Source of the DNA: Oceanobacter sp045430275
GTDB lineage: Bacteria > Pseudomonadota > Gammaproteobacteria > Pseudomonadales > Oceanobacteraceae
Assembly: GCA_045430275.1 (NCBI GenBank)
Contig: JAILXU010000013.1
Location: 1 to 64,000 of the forward strand
Reading direction: 5' to 3'
Length of the DNA: 64,000 bases
The notes beneath the pieces are model-generated. The model saw only the letters and a list, made by a program, of their open reading frames with translations. It had not been told where the DNA came from and ran no database searches. The position numbers and the translations under genes were made by a program. Shown here one piece after another: positions 19,086 to 27,882 of this stretch (the first letter of the stretch is position 1; each line of letters starts with the position of its first letter).

Positions 19086-20111
19086 TCAGAAGATGGGGAT
19101 AATGTCCGCCGCATCCAGATCCGCCTGAGTCACTTCTTCACCGGTGATGTCCACTTCAGGAATCGCCGGGAAAGGCGTGTCGTACTTATCCAGAACCGCT
19201 TTCAGGTTCAGCATCGCCTCACGCCAGTTTTCTTTCTTCGCTTCGTGAGAAGGAATGCCGAAGCCAGCGTCACGTGCGATCTGTTCAGCTTCACGCTGTG
19301 TCGCAATAAAGTCTTCTGGCAGATCCCAGAACTCTGATGGTGGCTCATACAATACTGCAGACAGGAACAGATAACCGGCACGAATCTGCTTGGTGATAAC
19401 GCTCTTATCTTCCTGAGACAGATTCGGATAATCACGCTCCATCAGAGACAGACAGATCGCCATGTGACGGCCTTCGTCACGACCGATGTTTTTGAACGCT
19501 TCCTGGAACACCATTTCTTCACAGCTTTGGGACATCTGCTTGAAGATGGTTGCCGCCGCGATTTCACCCATCAGGAAGGAGCTGAACAACACCGCCAGGC
19601 TGTACTTGGGCACCGCCTGCTTGTAACCACCCCAGTAACGACCACCGTTGTAATACAACCAGGCAGCATTACGCTTCAGGCGCTGCCCCAGTTCAGTCTT
19701 TGGCTCATATTCCAGCGGGCTGCTGCATTCCAGCAGTTTGGTGATCGCCATACCACACATTTGCTCGTGGTTCTGCTCATCACGGGTGACAGAGAAGAAA
19801 CAGCGACGGATGGCGTCTTCTTCGTGATCTTCATAGGTTTTGATGAAAGCTTCAGCGAATACCGGCGGTGCCGACGCATCGAAGACAGACAGCAGCGTCC
19901 ACCAGTACGCCATTGCTTCACGCTCTTCCCAGGAGTAGCTGGTGACATCAAACGTGTCCCAGGGCAGATCCTTCGGGTTCCAGGCTTCACGCAAGGAAGC
20001 GTCCCAGATTTCTTCCGCCTTGGACGTCTTGGTTTCCCAGCTCAGCGGGTAGATATTTGGCTGTGGCGTTGCTGGCGGCATGTCCATGGTGTGAGCGATC
20101 TTGTCATGCAT
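19086..20111 (-). CDS. Ferritin-like diiron protein, probable oxygenase component
   Basis: 341 aa, mostly alpha-helical. Two DExxH motifs are seen: D111-E112-Q-N-H115 and D212-E213-G-R-H216. Upstream glutamates near 87-98 and at 183 (LMGEIAAATIF) complete a plausible carboxylate-bridged diiron site of the R2/ferritin-like superfamily. The dedicated reductase next door suggests an NAD(P)H-driven mono- or N-oxygenase. It is not a phenol or toluene hydroxylase large subunit: length and motif spacing differ from DmpN. I do not recognise a characterised relative. The leader has an AAnAAnAA tract and a GAGGA ribosome-binding site. Confidence 0.75.
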   Translation of the reverse strand: MHDKIAHTMDMPPATPQPNIYPLSWETKTSKAEEIWDASLREAWNPKDLPWDTFDVTSYSWEEREAMAYWWTLLSVFDASAPPVFAEAFIKTYEDHEEDAIRRCFFSVTRDEQNHEQMCGMAITKLLECSSPLEYEPKTELGQRLKRNAAWLYYNGGRYWGGYKQAVPKYSLAVLFSSFLMGEIAAATIFKQMSQSCEEMVFQEAFKNIGRDEGRHMAICLSLMERDYPNLSQEDKSVITKQIRAGYLFLSAVLYEPPSEFWDLPEDFIATQREAEQIARDAGFGIPSHEAKKENWREAMLNLKAVLDKYDTPFPAIPEVDITGEEVTQADLDAADIIPIF

Positions 20112-20130
20112 GGGGTATTCCTCTCATCTG

Positions 20131-20145
20131 TATTATTTTATTGTT
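20131..20145 (-). promoter_or_regulatory. A-rich CA motif (putative Hfq/Crc site), diiron gene leader
   Basis: On the mRNA: AACAAUAAAAUAAUA, 20-34 nt before ATG 20111. It matches the AAnAAnAA pattern bound by Hfq with Crc in pseudomonads. Confidence 0.5.
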
Positions 20146-20313
20146 CTTGATCAGCCAATTCAGACTACCCAAAAGCGATACAGAAAAACAATACAATAAA
20201 AAATTACAGTGTCACTTTTTGACACATAACCCACACAAAAACAAAGGAAAATAAAAATAAGATCTTGATTTATAAAACAAAATTAAAAATTTGACTCAAA
20301 TCAAATAAACGAT

Positions 20314-20347
20314 AAAAACAAGAATTAGCGATATATATGGTATCGCT
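20314..20347 (-). terminator. Probable terminator of the qmcA-nfeD-rluA unit
   Basis: Directly after the pseudouridine synthase stop the minus strand reads AGCGATA-N7-TATCGCT, then a T-run about six bases on. The stem is short, so efficiency may be modest. Confidence 0.5.
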
Positions 20348-20350
20348 TTA

Positions 20351-21319
20351 TTAATAAATCCAATCCTTTGGCCACTCAGAATTGGCAATTTCGATCCGTT
20401 CGCCGTACACGTTGAGCACCAGGTCGGAGGCGTGTAATAGCTGATGGGCAGCTCCCAATTGCGCATAATCTGCTTCCACCAGATCCTGCTTCAAACGCCG
20501 GAGATAGAAAAATCCTCCGAAAGAATAGATTTTATCGCCCACAATCGGATGCCCCAGCGCAGCCAACTGGGTACGAATCTGATGCCGCCGCCCTGTCAGC
20601 AATTCACATTCCAGCAATGAAACGGGCCGCCCCTGATGCGATGAAGACGCCAACACCCGAAAATACGTCTGGCTGAGTTTGGGCTTGATCCAGTCACCCT
20701 GCTGCTGAATCTGCTCGTCAGTAACACAAAAAACCCGACTGCGAATCGGGCTTTCCGGGTGCTCGGCCAGATAGCAGGAAGCCGTCTGTTCCTGCCAGCC
20801 CGGCTGTCCCCACACCCAGGCTCGATAACGCTTGCTGACCAACAGCTTGTGCAGGCGTTTCTTCCACTTGCGATCACAATGACTGTTCTTCGCCAGCAGC
20901 ATCAAACCAGACGTTTCGGCATCCAGCCGATGTAATAAATGCGCGTCCGTGTATTGCGTATAGCGCCGAACCAGACTGATCAGAGTGTGGTGGACATTCC
21001 GGGTAGTACGGCTGACAGGCAACCGGGCCGGTTTATGAACCGCCATCAACTCATGGTTTTGCCACAACAGCTTCCAGTCGGTATCAACCGGTGCCTCGTC
21101 ATGGCCAGGCTTGAAGAACCCGTAACGCTGCCCCGGAACCAGCATCCTGTCAGCGTCTCTCGATGTCTGGGGCGACTCATCCAGCCGCACATGCCCGCAA
21201 GCCAACGCCTGCTGCCAATCTGACTCAGCCGCCTGTAAATGCCAGTGAAACCAAAGTGTCTTCAATGGCTGCGATTCAAACACCTGCCCTTCCAACCAAA
21301 AGCCTGTCACGTCAGTCAA
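20351..21319 (-). CDS. RluA-family pseudouridine synthase
   Basis: 322 aa RNA-modifying enzyme that isomerises uridine to pseudouridine. The catalytic motif HRLDAETSG lies at about 130-138 with Asp133 as nucleophile. It is followed by the family's LLAKN and the RNA-binding GRRHQIRTQLAALGHPIVGD. No N-terminal S4 domain is obvious. The target position (rRNA or tRNA) cannot be told. Its start overlaps the end of nfeD by 8 nt, so it is translated with the qmcA-nfeD pair. Confidence 0.9.
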   Translation of the reverse strand: MTDVTGFWLEGQVFESQPLKTLWFHWHLQAAESDWQQALACGHVRLDESPQTSRDADRMLVPGQRYGFFKPGHDEAPVDTDWKLLWQNHELMAVHKPARLPVSRTTRNVHHTLISLVRRYTQYTDAHLLHRLDAETSGLMLLAKNSHCDRKWKKRLHKLLVSKRYRAWVWGQPGWQEQTASCYLAEHPESPIRSRVFCVTDEQIQQQGDWIKPKLSQTYFRVLASSSHQGRPVSLLECELLTGRRHQIRTQLAALGHPIVGDKIYSFGGFFYLRRLKQDLVEADYAQLGAAHQLLHASDLVLNVYGERIEIANSEWPKDWIY

Positions 21320-21767
21320 TGGCAGTCACCCAAAGCACACCCACATCGGCCCGCTCGACCTGCACCAGAGTGCCAGCCGGAATCGGTTCCTGACTTTTGA
21401 GCTTCCAGTCCACACCGGAATAGCGATGCCCTGACAGCCCCCGTGAATCGACGTCGTTTTCAAGCACAAACTGGCGATCCGCAAAGTCGGTTTTGAGCGT
21501 TTGAGGCTGTTTGTCTTCCTGCATTCGGTGCATGGGTTTCCACAAAATAGCGGCACTCAACCCCGTCAGCAGCACATTGCTCCAGAGTGCAGCGGACAGG
21601 GTGTCCGGCAAAACACCCAACAGCATCAGGCCACCGCTCAACACCAGCGACAACCCCAGATAAAACAGCACAAACGTGGCAAATCCGAGTACCAGTACCT
21701 CAATAATCAGGGCCAGAATGCCCAGAATCAACAGCCCTTGTGGCAAGTTATCGACCAGTGCGCTCAT
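21312..21767 (-). CDS. NfeD-family membrane protein
   Basis: 151 aa. About four hydrophobic segments in the first 75 residues (GLLILGILALIIEVLVLGFATFVLFYLG and following) are followed by a small OB-fold-like soluble domain (SGVDWKLKSQEPIPAGTLVQV). This is the short NfeD form that partners stomatin/SPFH proteins. It overlaps qmcA by 4 nt and the pseudouridine synthase by 8 nt: a tight three-gene unit. Role: membrane-domain organisation together with the SPFH protein, by family inference. Confidence 0.9.
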   Translation of the reverse strand: MSALVDNLPQGLLILGILALIIEVLVLGFATFVLFYLGLSLVLSGGLMLLGVLPDTLSAALWSNVLLTGLSAAILWKPMHRMQEDKQPQTLKTDFADRQFVLENDVDSRGLSGHRYSGVDWKLKSQEPIPAGTLVQVERADVGVLWVTAID

Positions 21768-22768
21768 GCATCAATCGCCTGAGGACTGCTGCCAGAATTG
21801 CTGCCAGAAGAGCTGGTTCTTGGCTTGGGCTTGGCTTTTTTGTCGGATGACAAATGCTGCCCCACGCTGTTCACAATAGTAGTGGCCGTGGCCACCAGCG
21901 ACGCCGGATCGGTGCCGTTATCGGGCAGCAACACCACGGACGACTCCTTGGCAATCGCCTGTTTGGCTTCAATCGCCTTGGTCGCCAGATCCAGTTGAAT
22001 AGCTTTCTGACCGCTTTCGGTGTCGGCCTGTTCACCGACGATGCGAATGGCCAATGCCTGGGCTTTGGCAACCGCCACAATGGCCTGAGCCTCACCTTCG
22101 GCTTTCAGCACCTGTTCGGCTTTTTCCGCTTCAGCAGCCAGAACCTGAGACGCTTTTTGGCCTTCAGCAACGTTGATGGCCGACTGGCGATCCCCTTCCG
22201 ACTCCAGAATCTGTGCCCGCTTGACCCGCTCGGCTTTCATCTGGGCTTCCATCGATTGCATCACCGATGTAGGCGGCACAATGTCCTTGATCTCATAACG
22301 CAGCACCTGAATGCCCCAGGGTTCAGCCGCTTCGTTAATGGCACCCACTATATTGACGTTCAGTTGCGCACGCTCTTCAAAGGTCTTGTCCAGCTCCATT
22401 TTGCCCAGCTCGGAACGCATGGTGGTCTGGGCCAGTTGGGTGACGGCAAACACATAGTCGTCCACGCCATAGGTGGCCTTGTACGGATCAAGTACACGGA
22501 AATACAGCACACCATCGACCGACAGAGTGATGTTGTCACGCGTGATGGCCGACTGGCTGGGCACGTCCTGGGCCTGTTCTTTTAAACTGCGATCCGCCGC
22601 AACCCGATCAAAGAAAGGCACAATAAAATTGAGACCGGCCTCCCTGGTGGAGTTGTATTTGCCGAAGCGTTCGATAATAAACGCGCGATTTTGTGGTACA
22701 AATTTCATCATCTGCTTAATGAGCACCGCAACAAATATCAACAGGATAATGGTGGTAACGTTTTCCAT
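21764..22768 (-). CDS. qmcA: SPFH/band 7 membrane protein, QmcA-like
   Basis: 334 aa. An N-terminal hydrophobic anchor (residues 5-20) is followed by the SPFH domain (VPQNRAFIIERFGKYNSTREAGLNFIVP, VDGVLYFRVLDPYKA, GVDDYVFAVTQLAQTTMRSELG). A long Ala/Glu-rich coiled coil (about 180-260) comes next, and a Ser/Lys/Pro-rich tail. It matches bacterial stomatin/QmcA, which forms membrane-associated oligomers. The downstream NfeD overlap is the usual pairing. Confidence 0.92.
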   Translation of the reverse strand: MENVTTIILLIFVAVLIKQMMKFVPQNRAFIIERFGKYNSTREAGLNFIVPFFDRVAADRSLKEQAQDVPSQSAITRDNITLSVDGVLYFRVLDPYKATYGVDDYVFAVTQLAQTTMRSELGKMELDKTFEERAQLNVNIVGAINEAAEPWGIQVLRYEIKDIVPPTSVMQSMEAQMKAERVKRAQILESEGDRQSAINVAEGQKASQVLAAEAEKAEQVLKAEGEAQAIVAVAKAQALAIRIVGEQADTESGQKAIQLDLATKAIEAKQAIAKESSVVLLPDNGTDPASLVATATTIVNSVGQHLSSDKKAKPKPRTSSSGSNSGSSPQAIDA

Positions 22769-22812
22769 AACTCGGCTCCGAAATGGTTGAGAGCCGAGTG
22801 TATCACCGCCTG

Positions 22813-23766
22813 CTATGCGTGTGAGCGAGCGGTTAGGTTGCTTTGCAGCAAACGGTGAACCAGTTCAGTGGTGTGGGCTGGATCACCCACGGAGTTGCAG
22901 TGATGGATCACCGGGCCACAAATCTCCCCCAGCTCCAGTGGACGACCCATTTCCCGATCCACCAGCATAGAAGTTTTGATGGCATCAAACTCCGAAATCA
23001 GCTTGAACATGGCATCCACATCGTCCTGCGTCAGCGCCACACCCGCCGCCATTCCGGCCCGACGCACTTCATCCATCATCTGATACACGGTATTTCCCAG
23101 AACGGGATCGGAGGTAATCTGACGGGTGTCCAGGAAGGTGATCGCCGACAGCGGATTCACGCCGTTATTAATCATCAGCTTGCACCAGAGTGCGCGTTGA
23201 ATGTCGTCGCTGCGAGACGTCGGGATTCCTGCCTGGTTGAACGCTTCCACCACGCCGTCCAACCAAAGATGACGCTCAGATGATGCGTCGGCGTTCGGCC
23301 AGACACCGGTTTGAATCTGCGCCACACCACGAGCATCCACCACACCCGGCTGCTCGATATGGCCGCCAATTCGTACTGCCAGCCCCCCCAGGGTTCGACC
23401 GGCCTCCAGATGCCGGGCAATCTCGGCCTCATTATTGACGCCGTTCTGAATCGACATCAGCGGCGTTTCAGCCTCTTGCAGCCAGTCGTGTAACTCCGCC
23501 ATTACAGGCGCTGTTGCGGCGGCTTTTAACGCCAGAATAATCAGATCAAAATCACGACACGAATGCTGCTGCACCAAAGCGTCCACATCACACGCCTGCA
23601 CCGCCTGCTCAAACTGAAAATCTGGATGAGAGACCGTCAGCCCTCGCTGCTGCATGGCCTGCAAATGCGCGCCACGCGCCACAAACACCACCGAATGCCC
23701 GGCGACTTGCAGTCGCGCTCCGTAATAACAACCGATGCCACCGGCACCGACTATGGCAATTTTCAT
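22813..23766 (-). CDS. panE: 2-dehydropantoate 2-reductase
   Basis: 317 aa. It reduces ketopantoate to pantoate with NADPH in pantothenate/CoA synthesis. An N-terminal Rossmann motif GAGGIG lies at 7-12, with ARG near 31 for NADPH. The catalytic region ALWCKLMINNGVNPLSAI contains the conserved Lys and Asn, and the C-terminal helical domain is complete. It lies 44 bp upstream of qmcA and downstream of the rhodanese gene. There is no functional link to aromatic catabolism beyond possible CoA supply. Confidence 0.9.
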   Translation of the reverse strand: MKIAIVGAGGIGCYYGARLQVAGHSVVFVARGAHLQAMQQRGLTVSHPDFQFEQAVQACDVDALVQQHSCRDFDLIILALKAAATAPVMAELHDWLQEAETPLMSIQNGVNNEAEIARHLEAGRTLGGLAVRIGGHIEQPGVVDARGVAQIQTGVWPNADASSERHLWLDGVVEAFNQAGIPTSRSDDIQRALWCKLMINNGVNPLSAITFLDTRQITSDPVLGNTVYQMMDEVRRAGMAAGVALTQDDVDAMFKLISEFDAIKTSMLVDREMGRPLELGEICGPVIHHCNSVGDPAHTTELVHRLLQSNLTARSHA

Positions 23767-23891
23767 ACGAGTTGCTCCCCAGCACTGTTACTGTCAGGCT
23801 AGGTGATACAAAGCACTCTTGGAAGTGTCAAAAACGGGATTTGTACAACAAGAAATCGGGATCACAGACGATCCCGATGACAGGAGGAGAA

Positions 23892-24290
23892 TCAGTCTTT
23901 ATCGGCAACCGTACCGCCGGTATCACGCCAGGCACCAAAGCCACCGCGAATGTGCTTGACCGGCTTCAGGCCCATTTCAACCGCCGCCCGACCTGCCAGC
24001 GCCGAGCGCAAGCCACCGGCACAAAACAGCACGTAAGTGACATCTTGCTGAAAGAGAGGCTTGGCGTACGGGCTTTCCGGGTCAATCCAGAATTCCAGCA
24101 TGCCACGAGGGCAATGGAATGCCCCCGGAATCACACCATCACGCTGCAATTCACGGACATCACGAATGTCCACGAACTGAACGCCATCCTGTTCGTACAA
24201 CTCTTTGGCTTCTTTAACGGTGATTTCTTCAACAACCTGGTTGGCTTCTTCAACCAGCTTGAAAATGCCTTTGGTAATGTTCTGGGGCAT
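23892..24290 (-). CDS. Rhodanese-domain protein
   Basis: 132 aa single rhodanese domain. The active-site loop is CAGGLRS (Cys90), preceded by FVDIRDVRELQRDGVIPGAFHCPRG and followed by RGGFGAWRDTGG. The family transfers sulfane sulfur; the acceptor is unknown. It lies directly behind dmpP on the same strand. Its leader has an AACAATAAAACA tract and an AGGAAA site, like the catabolic genes. It may therefore be co-regulated and support iron-sulfur repair of the phenol hydroxylase, but that is inference. Confidence 0.9.
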   Translation of the reverse strand: MPQNITKGIFKLVEEANQVVEEITVKEAKELYEQDGVQFVDIRDVRELQRDGVIPGAFHCPRGMLEFWIDPESPYAKPLFQQDVTYVLFCAGGLRSALAGRAAVEMGLKPVKHIRGGFGAWRDTGGTVADKD

Positions 24291-24300
24291 AGTGATTTCC

Positions 24301-24312
24301 TGTTTTATTGTT
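24301..24312 (-). promoter_or_regulatory. CA motif, rhodanese leader
   Basis: mRNA reads AACAAUAAAACA just before the AGGAAA ribosome-binding site. Candidate Hfq/Crc site. Confidence 0.45.
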
Positions 24313-24460
24313 ATGCATCATGCGTGAGCCTTCCTGTCACAGCGTACCTGCAACAGGAAAGAAAACCACTACCAGAATGGTGTAGGCATAAGCTTATATC
24401 AATAGGAAATTAGCAGTGAATGATCACATTGACCGCTACCCTTTCTTCATCATTTCAGGA

Positions 24461-25522
24461 TCAAATCCGCTTGAACAACGCCGAGCGAGATTGCTCTTCC
24501 TGACCGTCGGCCTTGGTGACAAACCGCTCCATATGAATATCACGCTCGAACAGGCGTCCTTGCATCAAGGCACTGATGGCGGAGTCAATCATCGGAGGCG
24601 GGCCACACAGGTAGGCTTTATGACCGTCAAAGCGTCCGTCGAAATGTGCCTTGGCGGCTTCATGAACGTAACCGGTAAAGCCTTCCCAGGCATCCGTTTC
24701 CAATGGTGCATTCAGGGCCGGTATATAGTGGAAGTTGTCGTGCTCTTCCGCCAATTGCTCAAACAGTTCGCGGTTGTAGAGTTCAGCCACGTCCCGAGCG
24801 CCCTGGAACAGATACATCTGGCGAGGATCTCCGGCTTCCAGCAAATCCAGCACCATGGATTGTGGGCTGGATAGCCCCGACCCACCAGCGATAAAAATCA
24901 CGCCCTGCGGATCAGACTGACGCACGAAGAACTGACCATAGGGGCCAGAAACCTCCAACTCGTCACCCACGTTCAATACCTGATGCAGATATTCCGTACC
25001 GGCACCGCCAGGCACCAGCCGCACATGCAGTTCCAGTGTCTTGTTGTCGGATGGCTTGTTGGCGATGGAGAACGCCCGCGTGCCTTCCACACCCGGAATA
25101 GTCAGGTTGATGTACTGCCCAGCCTGAAATGCCATCTCCCGATCCAGCTCGAAATGCAGCCCCTTGATCGTGGGAGACAAGTCAACGATGGCCGTGACCG
25201 TCGCCGTGAAGTCTTCCACCGGGTGCCCGGCAAAGTCCGGGTCAACGTCCACATCGGCTTCAATCACCAGGTCGGATTCCGGTTTGGCACAGCAGACCAG
25301 GATTTTGCCCTCGTCGCGTTCCATGTCCATCAGGGCAAAGGGTGAAGCCTCGCCCACATCCACATCCCCTTCCAGCACTTGTACCTTGCAGGTGGCGCAG
25401 GTGCCATGACCGCAAGCAAAGGGCAACCAGATGCCCTGACGCAAGGCCGCATCCAGAATGGTCTGGTCTTCTTCGACCTCGATCACATCTCCGGTCGGCT
25501 CAATGGTGACTTCATAGCTCAT
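24461..25522 (-). CDS. dmpP: Phenol hydroxylase reductase component (P5)
   Basis: 353 aa. It passes electrons from NADH through FAD and a 2Fe-2S cluster to the diiron oxygenase. Ferredoxin cysteines are Cys37, Cys42, Cys45 and Cys77 (CGHGTCATC and LVCC). The FAD motif is RAFSIANKPSD and the NAD-binding stretch is FIAGGSGLSSPQSMVLDLLE. It is the last gene of dmpKLMNOP, 9 bp after dmpO. The leader has a GAGGT site and no CA tract. Length is the family norm. Confidence 0.97.
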   Translation of the reverse strand: MSYEVTIEPTGDVIEVEEDQTILDAALRQGIWLPFACGHGTCATCKVQVLEGDVDVGEASPFALMDMERDEGKILVCCAKPESDLVIEADVDVDPDFAGHPVEDFTATVTAIVDLSPTIKGLHFELDREMAFQAGQYINLTIPGVEGTRAFSIANKPSDNKTLELHVRLVPGGAGTEYLHQVLNVGDELEVSGPYGQFFVRQSDPQGVIFIAGGSGLSSPQSMVLDLLEAGDPRQMYLFQGARDVAELYNRELFEQLAEEHDNFHYIPALNAPLETDAWEGFTGYVHEAAKAHFDGRFDGHKAYLCGPPPMIDSAISALMQGRLFERDIHMERFVTKADGQEEQSRSALFKRI

Positions 25523-25531
25523 GGCAACACC

Positions 25532-25894
25532 TCACACATCCGCGTCCATAAAGCCACGCTGTCCCGGAGTCTGGAAGCGCAGCAACGTTTTATGACCAAT
25601 GCCCTGTTCAGCCAGGCTTTTGCTGTCGTCTGGCACAAAGGCCTCGCCATCTTTCAGCCAGGTGGCCTTGTCCCAATTCACCTCTTCCCATTGCGGGTGC
25701 TGGCCAAAAGCGCCCGCCATCACCTCAGATTTGAGTGCCGCAAACGGCATGTCAGCAGGCAATGGAAATGCGAACGGCGCACAGAACATCATGTGTTTGT
25801 CCCAGCCGATGTACACCAGTTGATTGCCATGGAAGTTCTCAAGACGGTCACGTATCTCACCGGTGTATTCCGGCACAATTGCTTGAACAGCCAT
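25532..25894 (-). CDS. dmpO: Phenol hydroxylase component P4
   Basis: 120 aa, the expected length for DmpO/PhO, a small subunit needed for activity of the multicomponent phenol hydroxylase (iron acquisition or assembly has been proposed for the family). Typical stretches are VQAIVPEYTGEIRDRLENFHGNQLVYIGWD and MMFCAPFAFPLPADMPF. The start ATG 25894 has no evident Shine-Dalgarno; instead the leader is AAUAAGAGAAUAAGAA, which overlaps where ribosomes must bind. Confidence 0.95.
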   Translation of the reverse strand: MAVQAIVPEYTGEIRDRLENFHGNQLVYIGWDKHMMFCAPFAFPLPADMPFAALKSEVMAGAFGQHPQWEEVNWDKATWLKDGEAFVPDDSKSLAEQGIGHKTLLRFQTPGQRGFMDADV

Positions 25895-25912
25895 ATTCTT
25901 ATTCTCTTATTA
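25895..25912 (-). promoter_or_regulatory. CA motif directly upstream of dmpO start
   Basis: mRNA reads AAUAAGAGAAUAAGAAU immediately before the AUG, replacing a normal Shine-Dalgarno. An Hfq/Crc complex here would block initiation. Confidence 0.45.
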
Positions 25913-25962
25913 ATGCATGGGCGGTCAGGCGGCACTGGCCAGCCTGACGGCGGCGATCAGAC

Positions 25963-27462
25963 TCAGGCAGACTTCCACTGCTTCCAGCGCTCTTCGTCCG
26001 GCGAGCCTTTGAAGTCGAGGTTGTCCGCCCCCAGGTTCATGCGGTAGTACTCGCTGAGAATCTCTTCCACGCTGGGGCCACCACAGTTGCCCTGGAAGAT
26101 CTGGTGCACCGGCAACCAGGACTGAACGTACTTCTCTGGCTCATCATCGAAGATGTCCTTACAGCCATCGGAGCAGAAGTGGTACTTCTCGCCCTTGTAT
26201 TCGCTGCTGCGGTAACTGATCTGGTTCGGATCGTCCATTTCGGTGTACAGCATCGGCACCTGACAGGTGTTACACAGTTGCGGCAGAGCCTGGCTGTAGA
26301 AGCGCTTGCCTTCGGCTTCCAGTTTCTTCGCCAGCTCCCAGCGTGGGCGGTAATACTTGTCGAAGGTGTCCGGGTACTTGGCCGACAGCCAGTCCAGTTC
26401 TTCGTCAGTTGGAATCCAGGTGTGGAAGCCCGCAGCATGACCGTAGTTGTAGAACGTCCACCAGGCCTGATGCGAGATGTGTTCTTTCTCTTTCTCGATC
26501 ACATCGGCGTATTTCGGCATCCGAATGCCGTAACGGGCCAGATCCTTGAACAGCGCACCGCCCGCTTCTTCGAAGTAGACTTCCCACGCTTCTTTCCAGC
26601 TCATTACCTTGTTGGGCAGCATGTAGTCCATCATCATCGCCACAATGGTGAGCAGACGAGTACCGCGCCAGAACCACTTGTCGATCCACTTCTGCACCAG
26701 CGGAACGTTGTCTTCGTGCTGTTCCAGCAGGAACTTGATCACTTCCAGACCCAGCGTCATATGACGCGCTTCATCGGACTGGGCCGAAAAACCGAAAGTC
26801 ACGGTGGCCATGTCGCCGTTGTGAGCCGCACCGGACATAAAGGGCACGAACAGCAGGTTGGTCAGTACGTATTCAAACGAGAAGCTGATCGCCACCAGAT
26901 ATTCAAACGGGCCGCCGGTACGGGCATCGTCGAAGAACGACTTCGGCACCGACAGGTACCAGACCCGATCGTGCATGTGGCTCCATTCCTGGAAGCCATC
27001 AAAGAATTTGTTGTAGTGGCTCATGGCGTGAATCTGGGTCTGCACATGGCGCAGTTCATCAATCGACTGCATCTGACAGGCCACACGCGCACCGACCCCA
27101 CCGAACTGACGCCCAACGTGCGCAAAGCCCTGATATGCCTGATATTCCAGCGGTGAGACACCGGTCAGAAAGAGTTTGATGGCGTTGACGTAACGCGGGT
27201 CTGAAATGTTCAGATGGCCGTTGTTCTGCTGGAACGCATCAAAAATGGCGTAGAGTTTCTTTTCTTTCTCCGACTGATATTTCCAGTACGTGTCCATGGT
27301 CAGACGAAACGGGTCTTCCCACTTCGACCAGTCGGTGATTTTAATGCCTTCAAACTCTTCGAACGGGAAGGCTTCCTTGCGATCTTCGTAGGAAAAATCC
27401 CAGTCCAGATCCCGTGTCAGCAGCTTGTACTTGTCTTTCAGATTGAGTTTTTTTGCAGCCAT
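25963..27462 (-). CDS. dmpN: Phenol hydroxylase large (diiron) subunit P3
   Basis: 499 aa catalytic subunit that inserts oxygen into phenol to give catechol. Diiron ligands are visible: Glu106, Glu136 and His139 (DELRH), then Glu197, Glu231 and His234 (DEARH). The C-terminal part has a Cys-rich YHS-like zinc site (CNTCQVP, FCSDGCKDIFDDEPEKY). Order, length and both motifs match DmpN/PhhN. A REP-like hairpin at 27509 sits between it and dmpM. Confidence 0.98.
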   Translation of the reverse strand: MAAKKLNLKDKYKLLTRDLDWDFSYEDRKEAFPFEEFEGIKITDWSKWEDPFRLTMDTYWKYQSEKEKKLYAIFDAFQQNNGHLNISDPRYVNAIKLFLTGVSPLEYQAYQGFAHVGRQFGGVGARVACQMQSIDELRHVQTQIHAMSHYNKFFDGFQEWSHMHDRVWYLSVPKSFFDDARTGGPFEYLVAISFSFEYVLTNLLFVPFMSGAAHNGDMATVTFGFSAQSDEARHMTLGLEVIKFLLEQHEDNVPLVQKWIDKWFWRGTRLLTIVAMMMDYMLPNKVMSWKEAWEVYFEEAGGALFKDLARYGIRMPKYADVIEKEKEHISHQAWWTFYNYGHAAGFHTWIPTDEELDWLSAKYPDTFDKYYRPRWELAKKLEAEGKRFYSQALPQLCNTCQVPMLYTEMDDPNQISYRSSEYKGEKYHFCSDGCKDIFDDEPEKYVQSWLPVHQIFQGNCGGPSVEEILSEYYRMNLGADNLDFKGSPDEERWKQWKSA

Positions 27463-27472
27463 GAGATGGCTC

Positions 27473-27488
27473 CTTGTTTTTATTCTTG
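27473..27488 (-). promoter_or_regulatory. CA motif, dmpN leader
   Basis: mRNA reads AAGAAUAAAAACAAGG, overlapping the AAGGAG ribosome-binding site of dmpN. Candidate Hfq/Crc target. Confidence 0.45.
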
Positions 27489-27508
27489 AATACGTTGTGC
27501 GCGATTTG

Positions 27509-27534
27509 CGTTCCCACGTTCTGCGTGGAAATGC
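27509..27534. repeat. REP-like palindrome between dmpM and dmpN
   Basis: CGTTCCCACGTTCTGCGTGG followed by AAATGCG, a member of the GTTCCCACGC hairpin family, placed inside the phenol hydroxylase operon. Confidence 0.75.
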
Positions 27535-27567
27535 GTCAGCTATCCGGTTATCACAGAGAAACCTGGC

Positions 27568-27837
27568 TCAGGTTTCCCAGCTCAGTTCCAGCTTTTCATC
27601 ATCTTCATCAACGTTGCCGCCCAGGGTAATCAGGTTCAGATGCAGCTCTTGCACATCCCAGTCGCGGCCCAGCTTTTCTTCCACAGTTTCACGCTTCACG
27701 ATCAGGCTGCCTTCGGCTTCAATGCGCATCATGGCGGGCTGGTGGATCACCACCGCATCCGGGTTGTCTTCTTCAATGGCTTCGACGATGTAGCGGGAAA
27801 CGTCGTTGTCTTGCAGGGCGATGTACACTTTGGACAT
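27568..27837 (-). CDS. dmpM: Phenol hydroxylase regulatory protein P2
   Basis: 89 aa cofactorless effector protein of the MmoB/DmpM family. It binds the hydroxylase and tunes substrate access and electron transfer. Characteristic stretches are VYIALQDNDVSRYIVEAIEEDNPDAVV and the acidic tail. AAGGAA precedes ATG 27837. Position between dmpL and dmpN is canonical. Confidence 0.97.
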   Translation of the reverse strand: MSKVYIALQDNDVSRYIVEAIEEDNPDAVVIHQPAMMRIEAEGSLIVKRETVEEKLGRDWDVQELHLNLITLGGNVDEDDEKLELSWET

Positions 27838-27882
27838 GAGATAATTCCTTTCAGATTCGTGGTTCAGAAAACAGCAATTGGC

